In this document: positions 39,882 through 48,388 of the stretch, piece after piece
How positions within the stretch are numbered: the first letter of the stretch is position 1
Layout: every line of letters starts with the position of its first letter
Source: Inquilinus sp042743185
GTDB taxonomy: Bacteria > Pseudomonadota > Alphaproteobacteria > DSM-16000 > Inquilinaceae
Reading direction: 5' to 3'
NCBI RefSeq assembly: GCF_042743185.1
Contig: NZ_JBHYMS010000022.1
Location: 1 to 64,000 of the forward strand
Length of the DNA stretch: 64,000 bases
Notes under the pieces: model-generated
Databases searched by the model: none
The model's input: only the letters and a program-made list of their open reading frames with translations
What the model was told of the DNA's origin: nothing
Made by a program: the position numbers and the translations under genes

Positions 39882-40910
39882 TCAGAGGTTTTCGGCCGTA
39901 AAGATGTCGAAGGGCACCGGGCCTGGAACCGGGAGATCCCGGTCGCCGGGTTCCGCGGCGCGGATCATGGCTGCGACTGCTGTCTCGGCCAGGCCTTTCA
40001 CCGGATGGGAGAGCACGAGCTTCAGCACGCCGTCGATCAGGGCGGACCGGGTGTCCTCCGTGATCTCGTGACCGACCGTGACGATCCGCCGGAACACATC
40101 GCCGCCCTGATCCCGCAGCCCCCGGATCACGCCCTCGACCCCGCCGCCCGCAACGTAGAGGCCGACCAGGTCGGGGTTGCGCTTCAGCAGGTCGAGCGTG
40201 CTCTCATGGGCGTAGCGCGGGTCCTCGAGGCTGGTCAGCGGCTCCAGCAGCTGGAACTCCGGCGCATGCTCCCGGAAATAGGAGCGGAAGCTGGCCTCGC
40301 AGACGTCCTGGCAGAGATAGCGGTGGCTGCCGACGAAGATGCCGACCTTGCCCGGCGCCTTGCACAGGTTGGACACGGCCCAGGCGGCGGTCCGCCCGAC
40401 CTTCCAGTTGTCGAGCCCGACATAGCCGGCCCGCGCCTGGGCCGTCAGGTCCGAGATGAAGGCGAAGACCGGGACGCCGCGGCCGTTCAGCCGATCGATC
40501 GCCTGGGTGACGTGCGGGTGGTCCGCCGCCACCACGGCGGCAGCGTCGACATCGGCGCCCAGCTTCAGCAGCCGGTCGGCCACCGCGCCGGGGGTGAGGT
40601 CGTCCATGAACTCGATCACCGCCCGGCCGCGGACCGCCGGGGAGGTCCGCACGGCTTCCTGCAGCGCCTCACCCAGCAGCCGGTAGTAGGGGCGCGAACG
40701 CTGCTGCAGCAGGAAGCCGAGCGTCCGGTCGGGCCGGTCCAGCCGCTGCCGGATCAGCCCGGTGGCGTGGAAGCCGATCGCCTCCGCCGCGGCCAGCACC
40801 TTCTCGGCCGTTGCCGGGCGCACCGGATCGCGCCCGTTGAGCACCCGGTCGACGGTGGAGACGCTGACCGAAGCGGCGCGGGCGAGATCGGCAATGGTGG
40901 GCCGGTCCAT
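39882..40910 (-). CDS. LacI-family transcriptional regulator (1)
   Basis: 342 residues. N-terminal HTH: TIADLARAASVSVSTVDRVLNGRDPVRPATAEKVLAAAE. The rest is a periplasmic-binding-protein-like sugar sensor (VAADHPHVTQAIDRLNGRGVPVFAF, GKVGIFVGSHRYLCQD). The VSTVDRVLNGR variant is typical of alphaproteobacterial regulators of sugar or cyclitol uptake. It is divergent from the desaturase-like gene, with a TGAGAGA operator array in between. Confidence 0.92.
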   Translation of the reverse strand: MDRPTIADLARAASVSVSTVDRVLNGRDPVRPATAEKVLAAAEAIGFHATGLIRQRLDRPDRTLGFLLQQRSRPYYRLLGEALQEAVRTSPAVRGRAVIEFMDDLTPGAVADRLLKLGADVDAAAVVAADHPHVTQAIDRLNGRGVPVFAFISDLTAQARAGYVGLDNWKVGRTAAWAVSNLCKAPGKVGIFVGSHRYLCQDVCEASFRSYFREHAPEFQLLEPLTSLEDPRYAHESTLDLLKRNPDLVGLYVAGGGVEGVIRGLRDQGGDVFRRIVTVGHEITEDTRSALIDGVLKLVLSHPVKGLAETAVAAMIRAAEPGDRDLPVPGPVPFDIFTAENL

Positions 40911-40919
40911 CTGGTCCTC

Positions 40920-40994
40920 TGAGAGATTCTCTCACTTCGTCAGCCAGCATTTCTGGCGGTAATGAGAGATAATATCCCGGTTGGATTGAGAGAT
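40920..40994. promoter_or_regulatory. TGAGAGA operator array between LacI gene and desaturase
   Basis: A full palindrome TGAGAGA-T-TCTCTCA (40920-40934) lies ten bases before the LacI start. Two direct half-site copies TGAGAGAT follow at 40963-40970 and 40987-40994, 24 bases apart. Three matches in 75 bases of the divergent control region point to autoregulation and control of the desaturase gene. Confidence 0.55.
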
Positions 40995-41123
40995 CAAAAC
41001 CGGCCGTGATAGCTTTGCTGCCAGATCAAGCTGCGGGCCAGAACGCAGCGGATCGCAGCACGGCCGGCCGTCTCCGAGCGTGCGGAGTCGCCCGCCGCGA
41101 TCCGACAGACCGGGAGTGACGCG

Positions 41124-42215
41124 ATGCCTCGATCCGCCTGGAAGACCTATGCCCTGAGCGGCGGCGCGGACGGCGCGGCCGAGCTGACCAACGACGCCTT
41201 CGAGGACCGGGTCGAGGCGGAATGGCACTCCTGCCGGATCGACCGCCGCGAGCTGAAGCGCCTGATCAGGCGGTCCGACGCGGAGGCGCTGGGCCATATC
41301 GGATTGTGGCTGGGCCTGTTGGCGGCATCCGGCGCCGTCGCCTTCGCCACCTGGGGGACGCTGTGGTGCATCCCGGCCTTCGCCGTCTACGGCGTGCTCT
41401 ATGCCGCCGCCGACCACCGGCACCACGAGCTCTCGCACGGCACGCCGTTCAAGACCCGCCGGCTCAACGACGCGCTGTTCCACCTCTGCGCCTTCATGAC
41501 CCTGCGCGAGGGGTTCTACTATCGCTGGAGCCATTCCCGCCACCACACCCACACCATCATCGTCGGCCGCGACCCCGAGATCGCGGCGCCGCGGCCGCCC
41601 GACATCATCGGCATCGCCTCGGACCTGTTCTTCATCAAGGACGGGATGACCCAGTTCGGGCGGATCGTCCGCAACGCGACCGGCGACATCACCGAGGACG
41701 GCAAGCACTTCATCCCGCCGGCGGAGCGGTGGAAGGCGGTCTGGGCGGCCCGGGCCTATGTCGCGATCTGCGCCGGGGTGACCGGGTCCTGCTTCGCCCT
41801 GGGCAGCATCCTGCCGGCCCTGTTCGTCGTCCTGCCCCGCTTCTATGGCGGGCCGCTGTCGCAGCTGTTCAACCTGACCCAGCATGCCGGGCTGAACGAG
41901 GACGTGTACGACCACAGGCTGAACACCCGCACGGTCTATCTGAACCCGGTGTTCCGCTTCCTCTACATCAACATGAACTACCACATCGAGCACCACATGT
42001 TCCCGATGGTGCCGTTCTACCGCCTGCCGGAGCTGCACGAGCTGATCAAGGCCGAATGCCCGCCGCCTTATCGCGGCCTGTGGGCGGCCTATCGGGAGAT
42101 CGTGCCGGCGCTGCTGCGCCAGCGCCGGGATCCCAGCTGGTTCGTCCTTCGCCCGCTGCCCGGCGGGGCGGTTCCGGACCGCGCCCCGGCCGGCGCGATC
42201 GCCGCCGCGGAATGA
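41124..42215 (+). CDS. MocD-like membrane fatty-acid-desaturase-fold oxygenase
   Basis: 363 residues with four to five membrane helices and the three histidine boxes of integral di-iron enzymes: HHELSHG, HSRHHTH and HIEHHMFP. It may desaturate a lipid. However, MocD of rhizopine catabolism belongs to this same fold and acts as a demethylating hydroxylase with a Rieske ferredoxin, MocE. The gene is under a divergent LacI sugar-type regulator and is followed 12 bases later by what looks like the start of a mocE gene. The substrate may therefore be a cyclitol or sugar derivative rather than a fatty acid. ATG 41124 with GGGAG upstream. Confidence 0.78.
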   Translation: MPRSAWKTYALSGGADGAAELTNDAFEDRVEAEWHSCRIDRRELKRLIRRSDAEALGHIGLWLGLLAASGAVAFATWGTLWCIPAFAVYGVLYAAADHRHHELSHGTPFKTRRLNDALFHLCAFMTLREGFYYRWSHSRHHTHTIIVGRDPEIAAPRPPDIIGIASDLFFIKDGMTQFGRIVRNATGDITEDGKHFIPPAERWKAVWAARAYVAICAGVTGSCFALGSILPALFVVLPRFYGGPLSQLFNLTQHAGLNEDVYDHRLNTRTVYLNPVFRFLYINMNYHIEHHMFPMVPFYRLPELHELIKAECPPPYRGLWAAYREIVPALLRQRRDPSWFVLRPLPGGAVPDRAPAGAIAAAE

Positions 42216-42227
42216 GGAGGCCGTGCC

Positions 42228-42293
42228 ATGTCCCGCTGGATCGAGGCGAGGGCGGCGCCGGTGCGTGATCAGTTGCAGCTGTACTTGGTGTAG
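42228..42293 (+). pseudogene. Apparent 5' stub of a MocE-type Rieske ferredoxin gene
   Basis: 21 codons from ATG 42228 behind a strong GAGGAGG, starting MSRWIEARAAPV. By recollection MocE-family ferredoxins begin M-S-x-W-I-x-(A/V)-C-A. After about 12 codons the frame runs into the 3' end of the convergent LacI gene (stop at 42269) and ends at TAG 42291-42293. None of the Rieske CxH/CxxH ligands is present, so the gene is truncated by deletion or rearrangement. Short match; inferred. Confidence 0.45.
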
Positions 42294-43315
42294 ACCCGGA
42301 CCTTGGTCCGGGCCGGGGCCGGCAGCGGACGCTTGTCGAGGAAGGCCTCGATCACCTCGACGCTCTGCGCCACCTCGCGGTCGACATCGTGGCCGACGAC
42401 GAAATCCATCCCGCCGGATTCGAGCAGCATGCGGGAATTGGCGTTGAGCTCATGGCCGATGAAGACGACCTTTCCCTTCAGCCCCTCATCCTCCAGCGCC
42501 CGGGCGATGCCGACGTTGCCGCCGGCGACGTTGTAGACGCCGATCGGCGCCCCATGCTCGGCGATGTACTTGCGCACGCTGCGGCGGGAGTATTCGGCGT
42601 CGTCGTTGGAATTGACCCGCTCCTCGACCCGGAGATGGGTGAATTCGGCGCGCAGCACGCGCCGGAAGCCCAGCTCGCGCTCCTCCTGGCTGCGATAGGG
42701 CGCGCTGCACACCAGCAGGATCTTGCCGGAGCGGTCGCCGAGGACGCGGCCCATCAGATAGGCGGCCGTCGCACCGGCATTGGTCTGGTCGCTGCCGACA
42801 TAGGCGGTGCGGTTGGAGTTCGGCAGATCGGTGGTGATGCAGACCACCGGCACGCCGCGGCCCGTGATCGTCCGGATCGCCCGGTTGATCATCAGGTCCT
42901 CGCGGGCGACCACGACCAGCCCGTCGGCCTCGCCCGCCGTCCGTTCGATCAGCTGGGCGAACTTGATCGGGTCGACCTCGGCCGTCTGGATCGCGGTGAA
43001 GCCGACATCCAGGCCGGGATGCGCGGCGCCGTACTCTTCGGCCGCCTGCTGCAGCGACTGGTTGAAGCTGATGCCGGAATCCGCGAGGACGGCGATCCTC
43101 CGCCGGCCGGGAGCATCGGCGCGGAGGCCTGCGCCGAGCTGGGCGAGGGCGTCGAGCACCTTCGTCCGGGTGACCTCGCGCACGCCGCCGCGGCCGTTCA
43201 GCACGCGGTCGACCGTGGCGGTGCCGACGCCCGACGCCTCGGCGATCTCCGCGATCGTCGGGCCGCGCCAGATGGATGGGGCGCGCGTCTCCGCGCGGCG
43301 GCTTCGTTGCTCCAT
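42269..43315 (-). CDS. LacI-family transcriptional regulator (2)
   Basis: 348 residues from ATG 43313-43315. HTH: TIAEIAEASGVGTATVDRVLNGRGGVREVTRTKVLDAL; sensor domain with VVAREDLMINRAIRTITGRGVPVVCITTDLP and AYVGSDQTNAGATAAYLMG. The frame is open to 43426, but a palindrome (43327-43345) lies in that extension, so the shorter start is favoured. It is divergent from a complete sugar ABC operon that it most likely controls. Its 3' end abuts the truncated mocE-like stub. Confidence 0.9.
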   Translation of the reverse strand: MEQRSRRAETRAPSIWRGPTIAEIAEASGVGTATVDRVLNGRGGVREVTRTKVLDALAQLGAGLRADAPGRRRIAVLADSGISFNQSLQQAAEEYGAAHPGLDVGFTAIQTAEVDPIKFAQLIERTAGEADGLVVVAREDLMINRAIRTITGRGVPVVCITTDLPNSNRTAYVGSDQTNAGATAAYLMGRVLGDRSGKILLVCSAPYRSQEERELGFRRVLRAEFTHLRVEERVNSNDDAEYSRRSVRKYIAEHGAPIGVYNVAGGNVGIARALEDEGLKGKVVFIGHELNANSRMLLESGGMDFVVGHDVDREVAQSVEVIEAFLDKRPLPAPARTKVRVYTKYSCN

Positions 43316-43326
43316 GGCGCCAGTGT

Positions 43327-43345
43327 CTGATGGGTTTCGCATCAG
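43327..43345. promoter_or_regulatory. Candidate LacI operator
   Basis: CTGATG-GGTTTCG-CATCAG, 6-base arms, 12 bases upstream of the favoured LacI start. The motif CTGAT recurs once nearby (around 43354). A likely autoregulatory site; inferred. Confidence 0.45.
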
Positions 43346-43452
43346 GTCAATCATCTGATCGACGGATCTCGATCGGAGGAGCGAGGGATTGGCAGATTTG
43401 ATTTTATTTACATCAGAAATGGCCAAAAGATGGCTTCCGATGATCGTGATCC

Positions 43453-43480
43453 TTTGATTTGATATGTTTATTCAATCAAA
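43453..43480 (+). promoter_or_regulatory. AT-rich inverted repeat at the sugar operon promoter
   Basis: TTTGATT (43453-43459) and AATCAAA (43474-43480) flank the very AT-rich TGATATGTTTATTC, about 30 bases before the binding-protein start. It probably marks the promoter and a regulator site for the operon. Confidence 0.4.
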
Positions 43481-43509
43481 CAGAATGTCTGTTCCAAGGG
43501 AGGAGCGTG

Positions 43510-44544
43510 ATGAAGGCAGCAAAGCTGTTCGCGGCCGTCTGTGCCGCCGCCGTGGCGATCGCAGCCGCCGGTGCCGCGCAGGCCCAGCAATCGGACACGT
43601 CCTATCGTTACGTGATGGTGTCCCATATCGGGTCGAACGATCCGAACATGAAATGGCTGACCCTCTCGATGGATGAGTTCAAGCGGACCCATCCGAACGT
43701 CACCGTCGAATATGTCTCCTCGAACAACTACTCGGTGCAGGAGCTGGTGCGGCTCCTGGAGCAGACCATCGCCTCCCACCCCGACGGCATCGCCGTGCCG
43801 ATCGTCAGCACCGACGCGCTCGAAGGGCCGATCCGCAGCGCCGTCGACGCCGGCATCCCGGTGGTCGCCTTCAACATCCCGGACGGGCGCCCGGCCGGCG
43901 AGCGCATCCCCTACATGGCCTATGTCGGCGGCGACGAATACCTCACCGGCTTCAAGACCGGCGAATACGCCATAGCCAAGGCCAAGGAAGGCGTCGTGCC
44001 GATGCCGAAGAAGGTCGTCTGCGCGCTGATCGCGGCGGAGCACCGGGGCCTGCGCGAGCGGTGCCGCGGCATCGAGGACGCCTTCAAGACGGTCGGCGCC
44101 ACCGCCGAATACCTGTTCACCGGCGCCGACCCCGAGACCTTCCGCAGCAACCTGCAGGCCTATCTCTCGGCCAACAAGGACGCCAACTACATCCTGAACA
44201 TGGGCGACGTGACGGCGCCCTGGTCCTGGGCGGTGGCCCGGGACCTGGGGCTCGACCCCGACGTCGACGACAAGGGCATGACGATCCTGACCGTCGGCAT
44301 CAGCCCGATCGCGCTGTCGGGGCTGAAGGCCGGCCATCTGCTGGTGGCGAGCGAGCAGGGGTTCTGGCAGCAGGGGTATGTGCCGATGGAGCTGCTCTAC
44401 TGGCACGACGTGCTCGGCTACGAGCCGCAGTCGGACATCATCACCGGGCCGATCCTGGTGGACAAGGACAACATCGACAAGTTCGACGCCCTGTCCAAGG
44501 CGGTGTTCGGGGCCGGCTCCGAGGACGGTTCCGCCTGGCAGTAA
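43510..44544 (+). CDS. Sugar/cyclitol-binding protein (type I PBP fold)
   Basis: 344 residues with signal peptide (AAAGAAQAQQ cleavage). Peripla_BP_4 family, RbsB/MocB-like: YRYVMVSHIGSNDPNMKWL, ASHPDGIAVPIVSTDALEGPIRSAVDAGIPVVAFN, and WQQGYVPMELLYWHDVLGY near the end. First gene of a six- to seven-gene operon (binding protein, permease, ATPase, permease, dehydrogenase, isomerase). ATG 43510 follows GGGAGGAG. The MocB comparison rests on the neighbourhood, not on residue-level proof. Confidence 0.92.
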   Translation: MKAAKLFAAVCAAAVAIAAAGAAQAQQSDTSYRYVMVSHIGSNDPNMKWLTLSMDEFKRTHPNVTVEYVSSNNYSVQELVRLLEQTIASHPDGIAVPIVSTDALEGPIRSAVDAGIPVVAFNIPDGRPAGERIPYMAYVGGDEYLTGFKTGEYAIAKAKEGVVPMPKKVVCALIAAEHRGLRERCRGIEDAFKTVGATAEYLFTGADPETFRSNLQAYLSANKDANYILNMGDVTAPWSWAVARDLGLDPDVDDKGMTILTVGISPIALSGLKAGHLLVASEQGFWQQGYVPMELLYWHDVLGYEPQSDIITGPILVDKDNIDKFDALSKAVFGAGSEDGSAWQ

Positions 44545-44550
44545 GGCACC

Positions 44551-44583
44551 GGGTTCCCGGCGACGCCCTGCCGCCGGGAACCC
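44551..44583 (+). promoter_or_regulatory. Intercistronic stem-loop after the binding-protein gene
   Basis: Perfect 11-bp stem GGGTTCCCGGC (44551-44561) / GCCGGGAACCC (44573-44583), no T-run. It is placed between the binding-protein and permease genes, probably stabilising the upstream mRNA so that binding protein exceeds membrane components. Confidence 0.6.
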
Positions 44584-44618
44584 GCCACCCCAGAGCTCCT
44601 GGTCAAGGGAGATCCGCC

Positions 44619-45584
44619 ATGGCCTGGTCCCCAGGCAGCCTCGTCCGCCGCGTCGATTTCGGCGCGATCTTCGGCACCGTCCTGATCCTCGCCGTCTTCA
44701 CCGCGATCGATGACGGCTGGTGGTCGGGCGACACGCTCGGCAGCATCATCCGCTTCTCCGCCATCCTCGGCTGCATCGCCATGGGCCAGGCGCTGGTGAT
44801 CATGGCGCGGGAGATCGACCTGTCGGTCGGGTCGGTCTACGGCCTGGCCGGCATCGCCTTCATCACGCTGGAGGCCGATCTCGGCGTGCCGGGCGCGATC
44901 ATCGCCGGCCTCGCCATCGCGGCCGCCGTCGGCTTCCTCCAGGCCATGGCGGTGCTGCGGGGCAGGGTGCCGTCGATGATCGTCACGCTCGGCGGCCTCT
45001 TCGCCGTGCGCGGCCTGATCTATCTGTGGACCGGCGGCACCGTGCGGTCGCTGCCCGAGGCCGCCCGGACCCATTGGCTCACCCGGCTGTTCGGCGGCGA
45101 GGTGTTCGGCATCCAGGCGGCGATCGTCTGGGCGCTGGTCGTGCTCGCCCTCCTGTCCTTGCTGCTGTGGCGGATGCGTTTCGGCAACCGGCTGCTGGCG
45201 ACCGGCGGCGATCCCGCCACGGCGCTGAGCCAGGGCGTGCGGACCGACCGGACCAAGACGGCGGCCTTCGTCCTCTGCTCGCTGCTGTCGGGCTTCGCCG
45301 GTATCCTCACCCTGACCAATGCGCCGCAGACCCATGTCACCCTGGGCGACATGATGGAGCTGGAGGCGATCGCCGCAGCGGTGATCGGCGGCTGCGCGCT
45401 GGCGGGCGGCCGCGGCTCCCTGATCGGCGCGGTGCTGGGCGCCTTCGTCATCACCAGCGTCCGGTTCGAGCTGATCCGGCTCGGCGCGCCGGGCTCCTGG
45501 TACATCACCTTCGTCGGGATCGTGCTGATCGCGGCGGTCATCTTCAACCACTCGCTGGCCTTCTGGGTCGGGCGACGGGCATGA
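44619..45584 (+). CDS. Sugar ABC transporter permease (RbsC/FrcC type), first
   Basis: 321 residues, eight to ten hydrophobic segments. CUT2 signatures: MAREIDLSVGSVYGLAG, the LATGGDPATALSQGV loop, and AAVIGGCALAGGRGSLIGAVLGA near the C-terminus. ATG 44619 with AAGGGAG upstream. The stop overlaps the ATPase start (ATGA at 45581-45584). Confidence 0.92.
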   Translation: MAWSPGSLVRRVDFGAIFGTVLILAVFTAIDDGWWSGDTLGSIIRFSAILGCIAMGQALVIMAREIDLSVGSVYGLAGIAFITLEADLGVPGAIIAGLAIAAAVGFLQAMAVLRGRVPSMIVTLGGLFAVRGLIYLWTGGTVRSLPEAARTHWLTRLFGGEVFGIQAAIVWALVVLALLSLLLWRMRFGNRLLATGGDPATALSQGVRTDRTKTAAFVLCSLLSGFAGILTLTNAPQTHVTLGDMMELEAIAAAVIGGCALAGGRGSLIGAVLGAFVITSVRFELIRLGAPGSWYITFVGIVLIAAVIFNHSLAFWVGRRA

Positions 45585-46381
45585 GGGCCATGGCCATGCC
45601 GAGCGACACCCCCTTGATCGAGGTCCGCAACCTCAACCTGTTCTTCGGGGCCTTCCATGCGCTGAAGGACGTCTCGCTGTCCCTGCACGCCGGCGAGCTG
45701 GTCGGCCTGGTCGGCGACAACGGCGCCGGCAAGACCACGCTGATCCGCGTCCTTTCAGGCCTGCACAAGCCGTCCAGCGGCGAGGTCTATTTCGACGGGC
45801 GGCGAGTCGAGCGCTTCCACCCGAAGCTCGCGATCGAATTCGGGATGGAGACCATCCAGCAATCGGTCGGGCTCTGCGACAACCTGTCGATCGCCCGCAA
45901 CTTCTATCTCGGCCGCGAGCCGGTGAAGCGCCGCTTCGGCATCCCGCTGCTCGACTTCGCCAAGATGCGCGAGGCCAGCACGCAGGTGATCCGCTCCTTC
46001 GGCCTGCGCGCGAACGTCTCGGCCGATGACGAGGTCGAGGTCCTGTCCGGCGGCGAGCGGCAGTCGATCAAGATCGGCCGGGCCGTGGCGTTCCGGAACC
46101 GGGTCGTGATCATGGACGAGCCGACCAACCACCTGTCGGTGCGCGAGCGCGAGCACGTCAACGACCTGGCGAAGCAGCTGCGCGACCAAGGGCTGCTGGT
46201 GATCTACATCACCCACGACATCTTCCAGGTCCACAAGCTGGCGGACCGGGTGATCATCATGGAGAACGGCACCAAGATCACCGATGTGCGCAAGCACGAG
46301 ATGACCGCCGAGGCGCTGGAACAGGTGATCCGCGACGGCGGCCGGGTGGTCGAGGCCGAGAAGGCGAGGGCGATCGCATGA
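45581..46381 (+). CDS. Sugar ABC transporter ATPase (single-domain, FrcA type)
   Basis: 266 residues. Walker A GDNGAGKTT, Q-loop near ETIQQS, signature LSGGERQSIKIGRA, Walker B VVIMDEPTN and switch ITHDIF. Only one ABC domain, as in FrcA-type fructose systems, unlike the double-domain RbsA/MglA. The start overlaps the upstream permease and the stop overlaps the downstream permease, so all three are coupled. Confidence 0.93.
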   Translation: MRAMAMPSDTPLIEVRNLNLFFGAFHALKDVSLSLHAGELVGLVGDNGAGKTTLIRVLSGLHKPSSGEVYFDGRRVERFHPKLAIEFGMETIQQSVGLCDNLSIARNFYLGREPVKRRFGIPLLDFAKMREASTQVIRSFGLRANVSADDEVEVLSGGERQSIKIGRAVAFRNRVVIMDEPTNHLSVREREHVNDLAKQLRDQGLLVIYITHDIFQVHKLADRVIIMENGTKITDVRKHEMTAEALEQVIRDGGRVVEAEKARAIA

Positions 46382-47352
46382 GCCTCTCCTTCCGCCGCCT
46401 GGCGCGCCGGCACGCCGAGATCGGCATCCTGCTGATCGCCGCCGCCCTGGTGATCGCCTTCGCCTCGACCTCCGGCGGGCGCTGGGCCAACAGCTACAAC
46501 TTCGCCTCGATCGCCCAGGTCACCGCGACCCTGGCGATCATGTCGATCGGCGTGGCGCTGGTGATGTGCACCGGCGAGATCGATATCTCGGTCGGCTCGG
46601 TCTTCGGCTTCTCGGCGCTGATCTATCTCGGCACCTCGGCACATCTCGGCACGGTTCCGGCCGCCCTGCTCGGCATCGGCACCGGCGCTGCGATCGGCCT
46701 CATGAACGGCTTCCTGGTGACCTGGTTCCGGGCGCCGTCGCTGATCATCACGCTCAGCACGCTGATGATCTTCCGCGGCCTCTCGGTGGCGGTGACGGAG
46801 GGGTTCTCCTTCTCGGTGCCCTACGCGTCGCGCTCGGGCCTGCTGTACCAGATCCTCGGGGGCGGCAAGCTGCTCGGCGTCAACGTCGCCTTCTGGTGGC
46901 TGGCGCTGATCCTCGCCGTCGCATCGGTCTTCGTCTACGCCACGCCGCAGGGCAACCGGCTGCTGGCGGTCGGCGGATCGGCGGCGACCGCGCATTCCCG
47001 CGGCATCCGGGTCGACCGGGTCAAGGTCTCCGCCTTCATCCTGTCCGGCACGCTGGCCGCCCTGGCCGGGGTGCTGGAGGGCGGCAAGCTCGGCTTCGCC
47101 GATGGCGGGCTCGGGCAGCTGAGCGAGCTGCAGGCGATCGCCGCCTGCGTCCTCGGCGGCTGCGCCCTGGCCGGCGGCCGCGTCACCCTGATCGGCGTCG
47201 TCGCCGGCGCATTCACCCTGTCCTCGGTGCAGAGCTACTTGGTGGTGAACGGCGTCCGGCCCCAATGGTTCATCTTCCTGCTCGGCCTGATCGTCGTCGT
47301 CGCCGCCATGGGCGACCGCGCGTTGCGGGACTGGGCTTTGCGCGGCCGCTAG
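46378..47352 (+). CDS. Sugar ABC transporter permease (RbsC/FrcC type), second
   Basis: 324 residues. MCTGEIDISVGSVFGFSAL and AACVLGGCALAGGRVTLIGVVAGAF are the CUT2 permease blocks, and LLAVGGSAATAHSRGIRVDRVK is the coupling loop. With the first permease it probably forms a heterodimer, which is less common than the usual homodimer in this family. ATGA overlap with the ATPase gene. Confidence 0.92.
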   Translation: MSLSFRRLARRHAEIGILLIAAALVIAFASTSGGRWANSYNFASIAQVTATLAIMSIGVALVMCTGEIDISVGSVFGFSALIYLGTSAHLGTVPAALLGIGTGAAIGLMNGFLVTWFRAPSLIITLSTLMIFRGLSVAVTEGFSFSVPYASRSGLLYQILGGGKLLGVNVAFWWLALILAVASVFVYATPQGNRLLAVGGSAATAHSRGIRVDRVKVSAFILSGTLAALAGVLEGGKLGFADGGLGQLSELQAIAACVLGGCALAGGRVTLIGVVAGAFTLSSVQSYLVVNGVRPQWFIFLLGLIVVVAAMGDRALRDWALRGR

Positions 47353-47369
47353 AGAGACAGAGAACAGCC

Positions 47370-48377
47370 ATGACGAGAAGGCCTTACCAGATCGCGCTCT
47401 TCGGGGCCGGTCGGATCGGAACCGTGCATGCCCGCAGCGTCGCGGACCATCCCGAGACGCAGCTCCGCTACGTGATCGATCCGGCCGATGGAGCAGCGCG
47501 GGCACTGGCGCAGCGCCACGGCGCCGACCCGGCAGACGAGAGGACCGCGCTGGCCGATCCCGAGGTGACGGCGATCGTCGTCGCTTCCGCGACCGACACC
47601 CATGCGGAGCTGGTCGAGAAGGGGCTGAAGGCCGGCAAGGCGGTGTTCTGCGAGAAGCCGATCGACCTGTCGATCGACCGGGTGAATGCCTGCCTGCAAG
47701 CGGTCGAGGGCTGCGACCGGCCGCTGTTCCTCGCCTTCAACCGCCGGTTCGACCCCGGCGTCGCCGAGATGCGCCGCCGGATCTCGGCCGGGGCGATCGG
47801 CGATCTCGAGCTGGTGACGGTGGTGTCGAAGGATCCCGGCGCGCTGCCGATCGAATACCTCAAGGTCTCGGGCGGGATGTTCCGCGACATGACCATCCAT
47901 GATTTCGACATGGTCCGGTTCATCCTCGGCGAGGAGCCGGTCTCGGTGACCGCGACGGCGGCCACCCTGACCGATCCGGCCATCGCCGCCGAGGGCGACA
48001 TCGACACCGCCTGCGTCACGCTGCAATGCGCCAGCGGCCGGATCGCGGTGATCACCAACAGCCGGCGGGCCAGCTTCGGCTACGACCAGCGGGTCGAGGC
48101 GCACGGGTCGCTCGGCACGCTGCGCACCGAGAACGTGCCGCAGAGCATGCTGGTGCAGGAGCGCGAGGACGGGGTGCGGCGCGAGAAGCCGCAGTTCTTC
48201 TTCACCGAACGCTATGCCCAGTCCTATCGCGACGAATGGGCCCATTTCGTCCGCGTGCTGAACGGCGAGGAGGCGCCGTCGCCCTCGGGCGAGGACGGGC
48301 GCCGCGCGCTGCTGCTCGCCGAGGCCGCCTACCGCTCCCTGCATTCGGGTCGCCGCGTCGACCTGGCCACCTTCTGA
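47370..48377 (+). CDS. Gfo/Idh/MocA oxidoreductase, inositol 2-dehydrogenase-like
   Basis: 335 residues. Rossmann motif ALFGAGRIGTVHARSVA, then VFCEKPIDLS (the conserved E-K-P) and GGMFRDMTIHDFDMVRFILGEEP, with the H-D of the catalytic site. This block is typical of myo-inositol/scyllo-inositol dehydrogenases (IolG) and of MocA. NAD(P)-dependent oxidation of a cyclitol or sugar is expected. It follows the transporter by 17 bases and is followed by an isomerase. Confidence 0.9.
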   Translation: MTRRPYQIALFGAGRIGTVHARSVADHPETQLRYVIDPADGAARALAQRHGADPADERTALADPEVTAIVVASATDTHAELVEKGLKAGKAVFCEKPIDLSIDRVNACLQAVEGCDRPLFLAFNRRFDPGVAEMRRRISAGAIGDLELVTVVSKDPGALPIEYLKVSGGMFRDMTIHDFDMVRFILGEEPVSVTATAATLTDPAIAAEGDIDTACVTLQCASGRIAVITNSRRASFGYDQRVEAHGSLGTLRTENVPQSMLVQEREDGVRREKPQFFFTERYAQSYRDEWAHFVRVLNGEEAPSPSGEDGRRALLLAEAAYRSLHSGRRVDLATF

Positions 48378-48388
48378 GGACATCCGCC

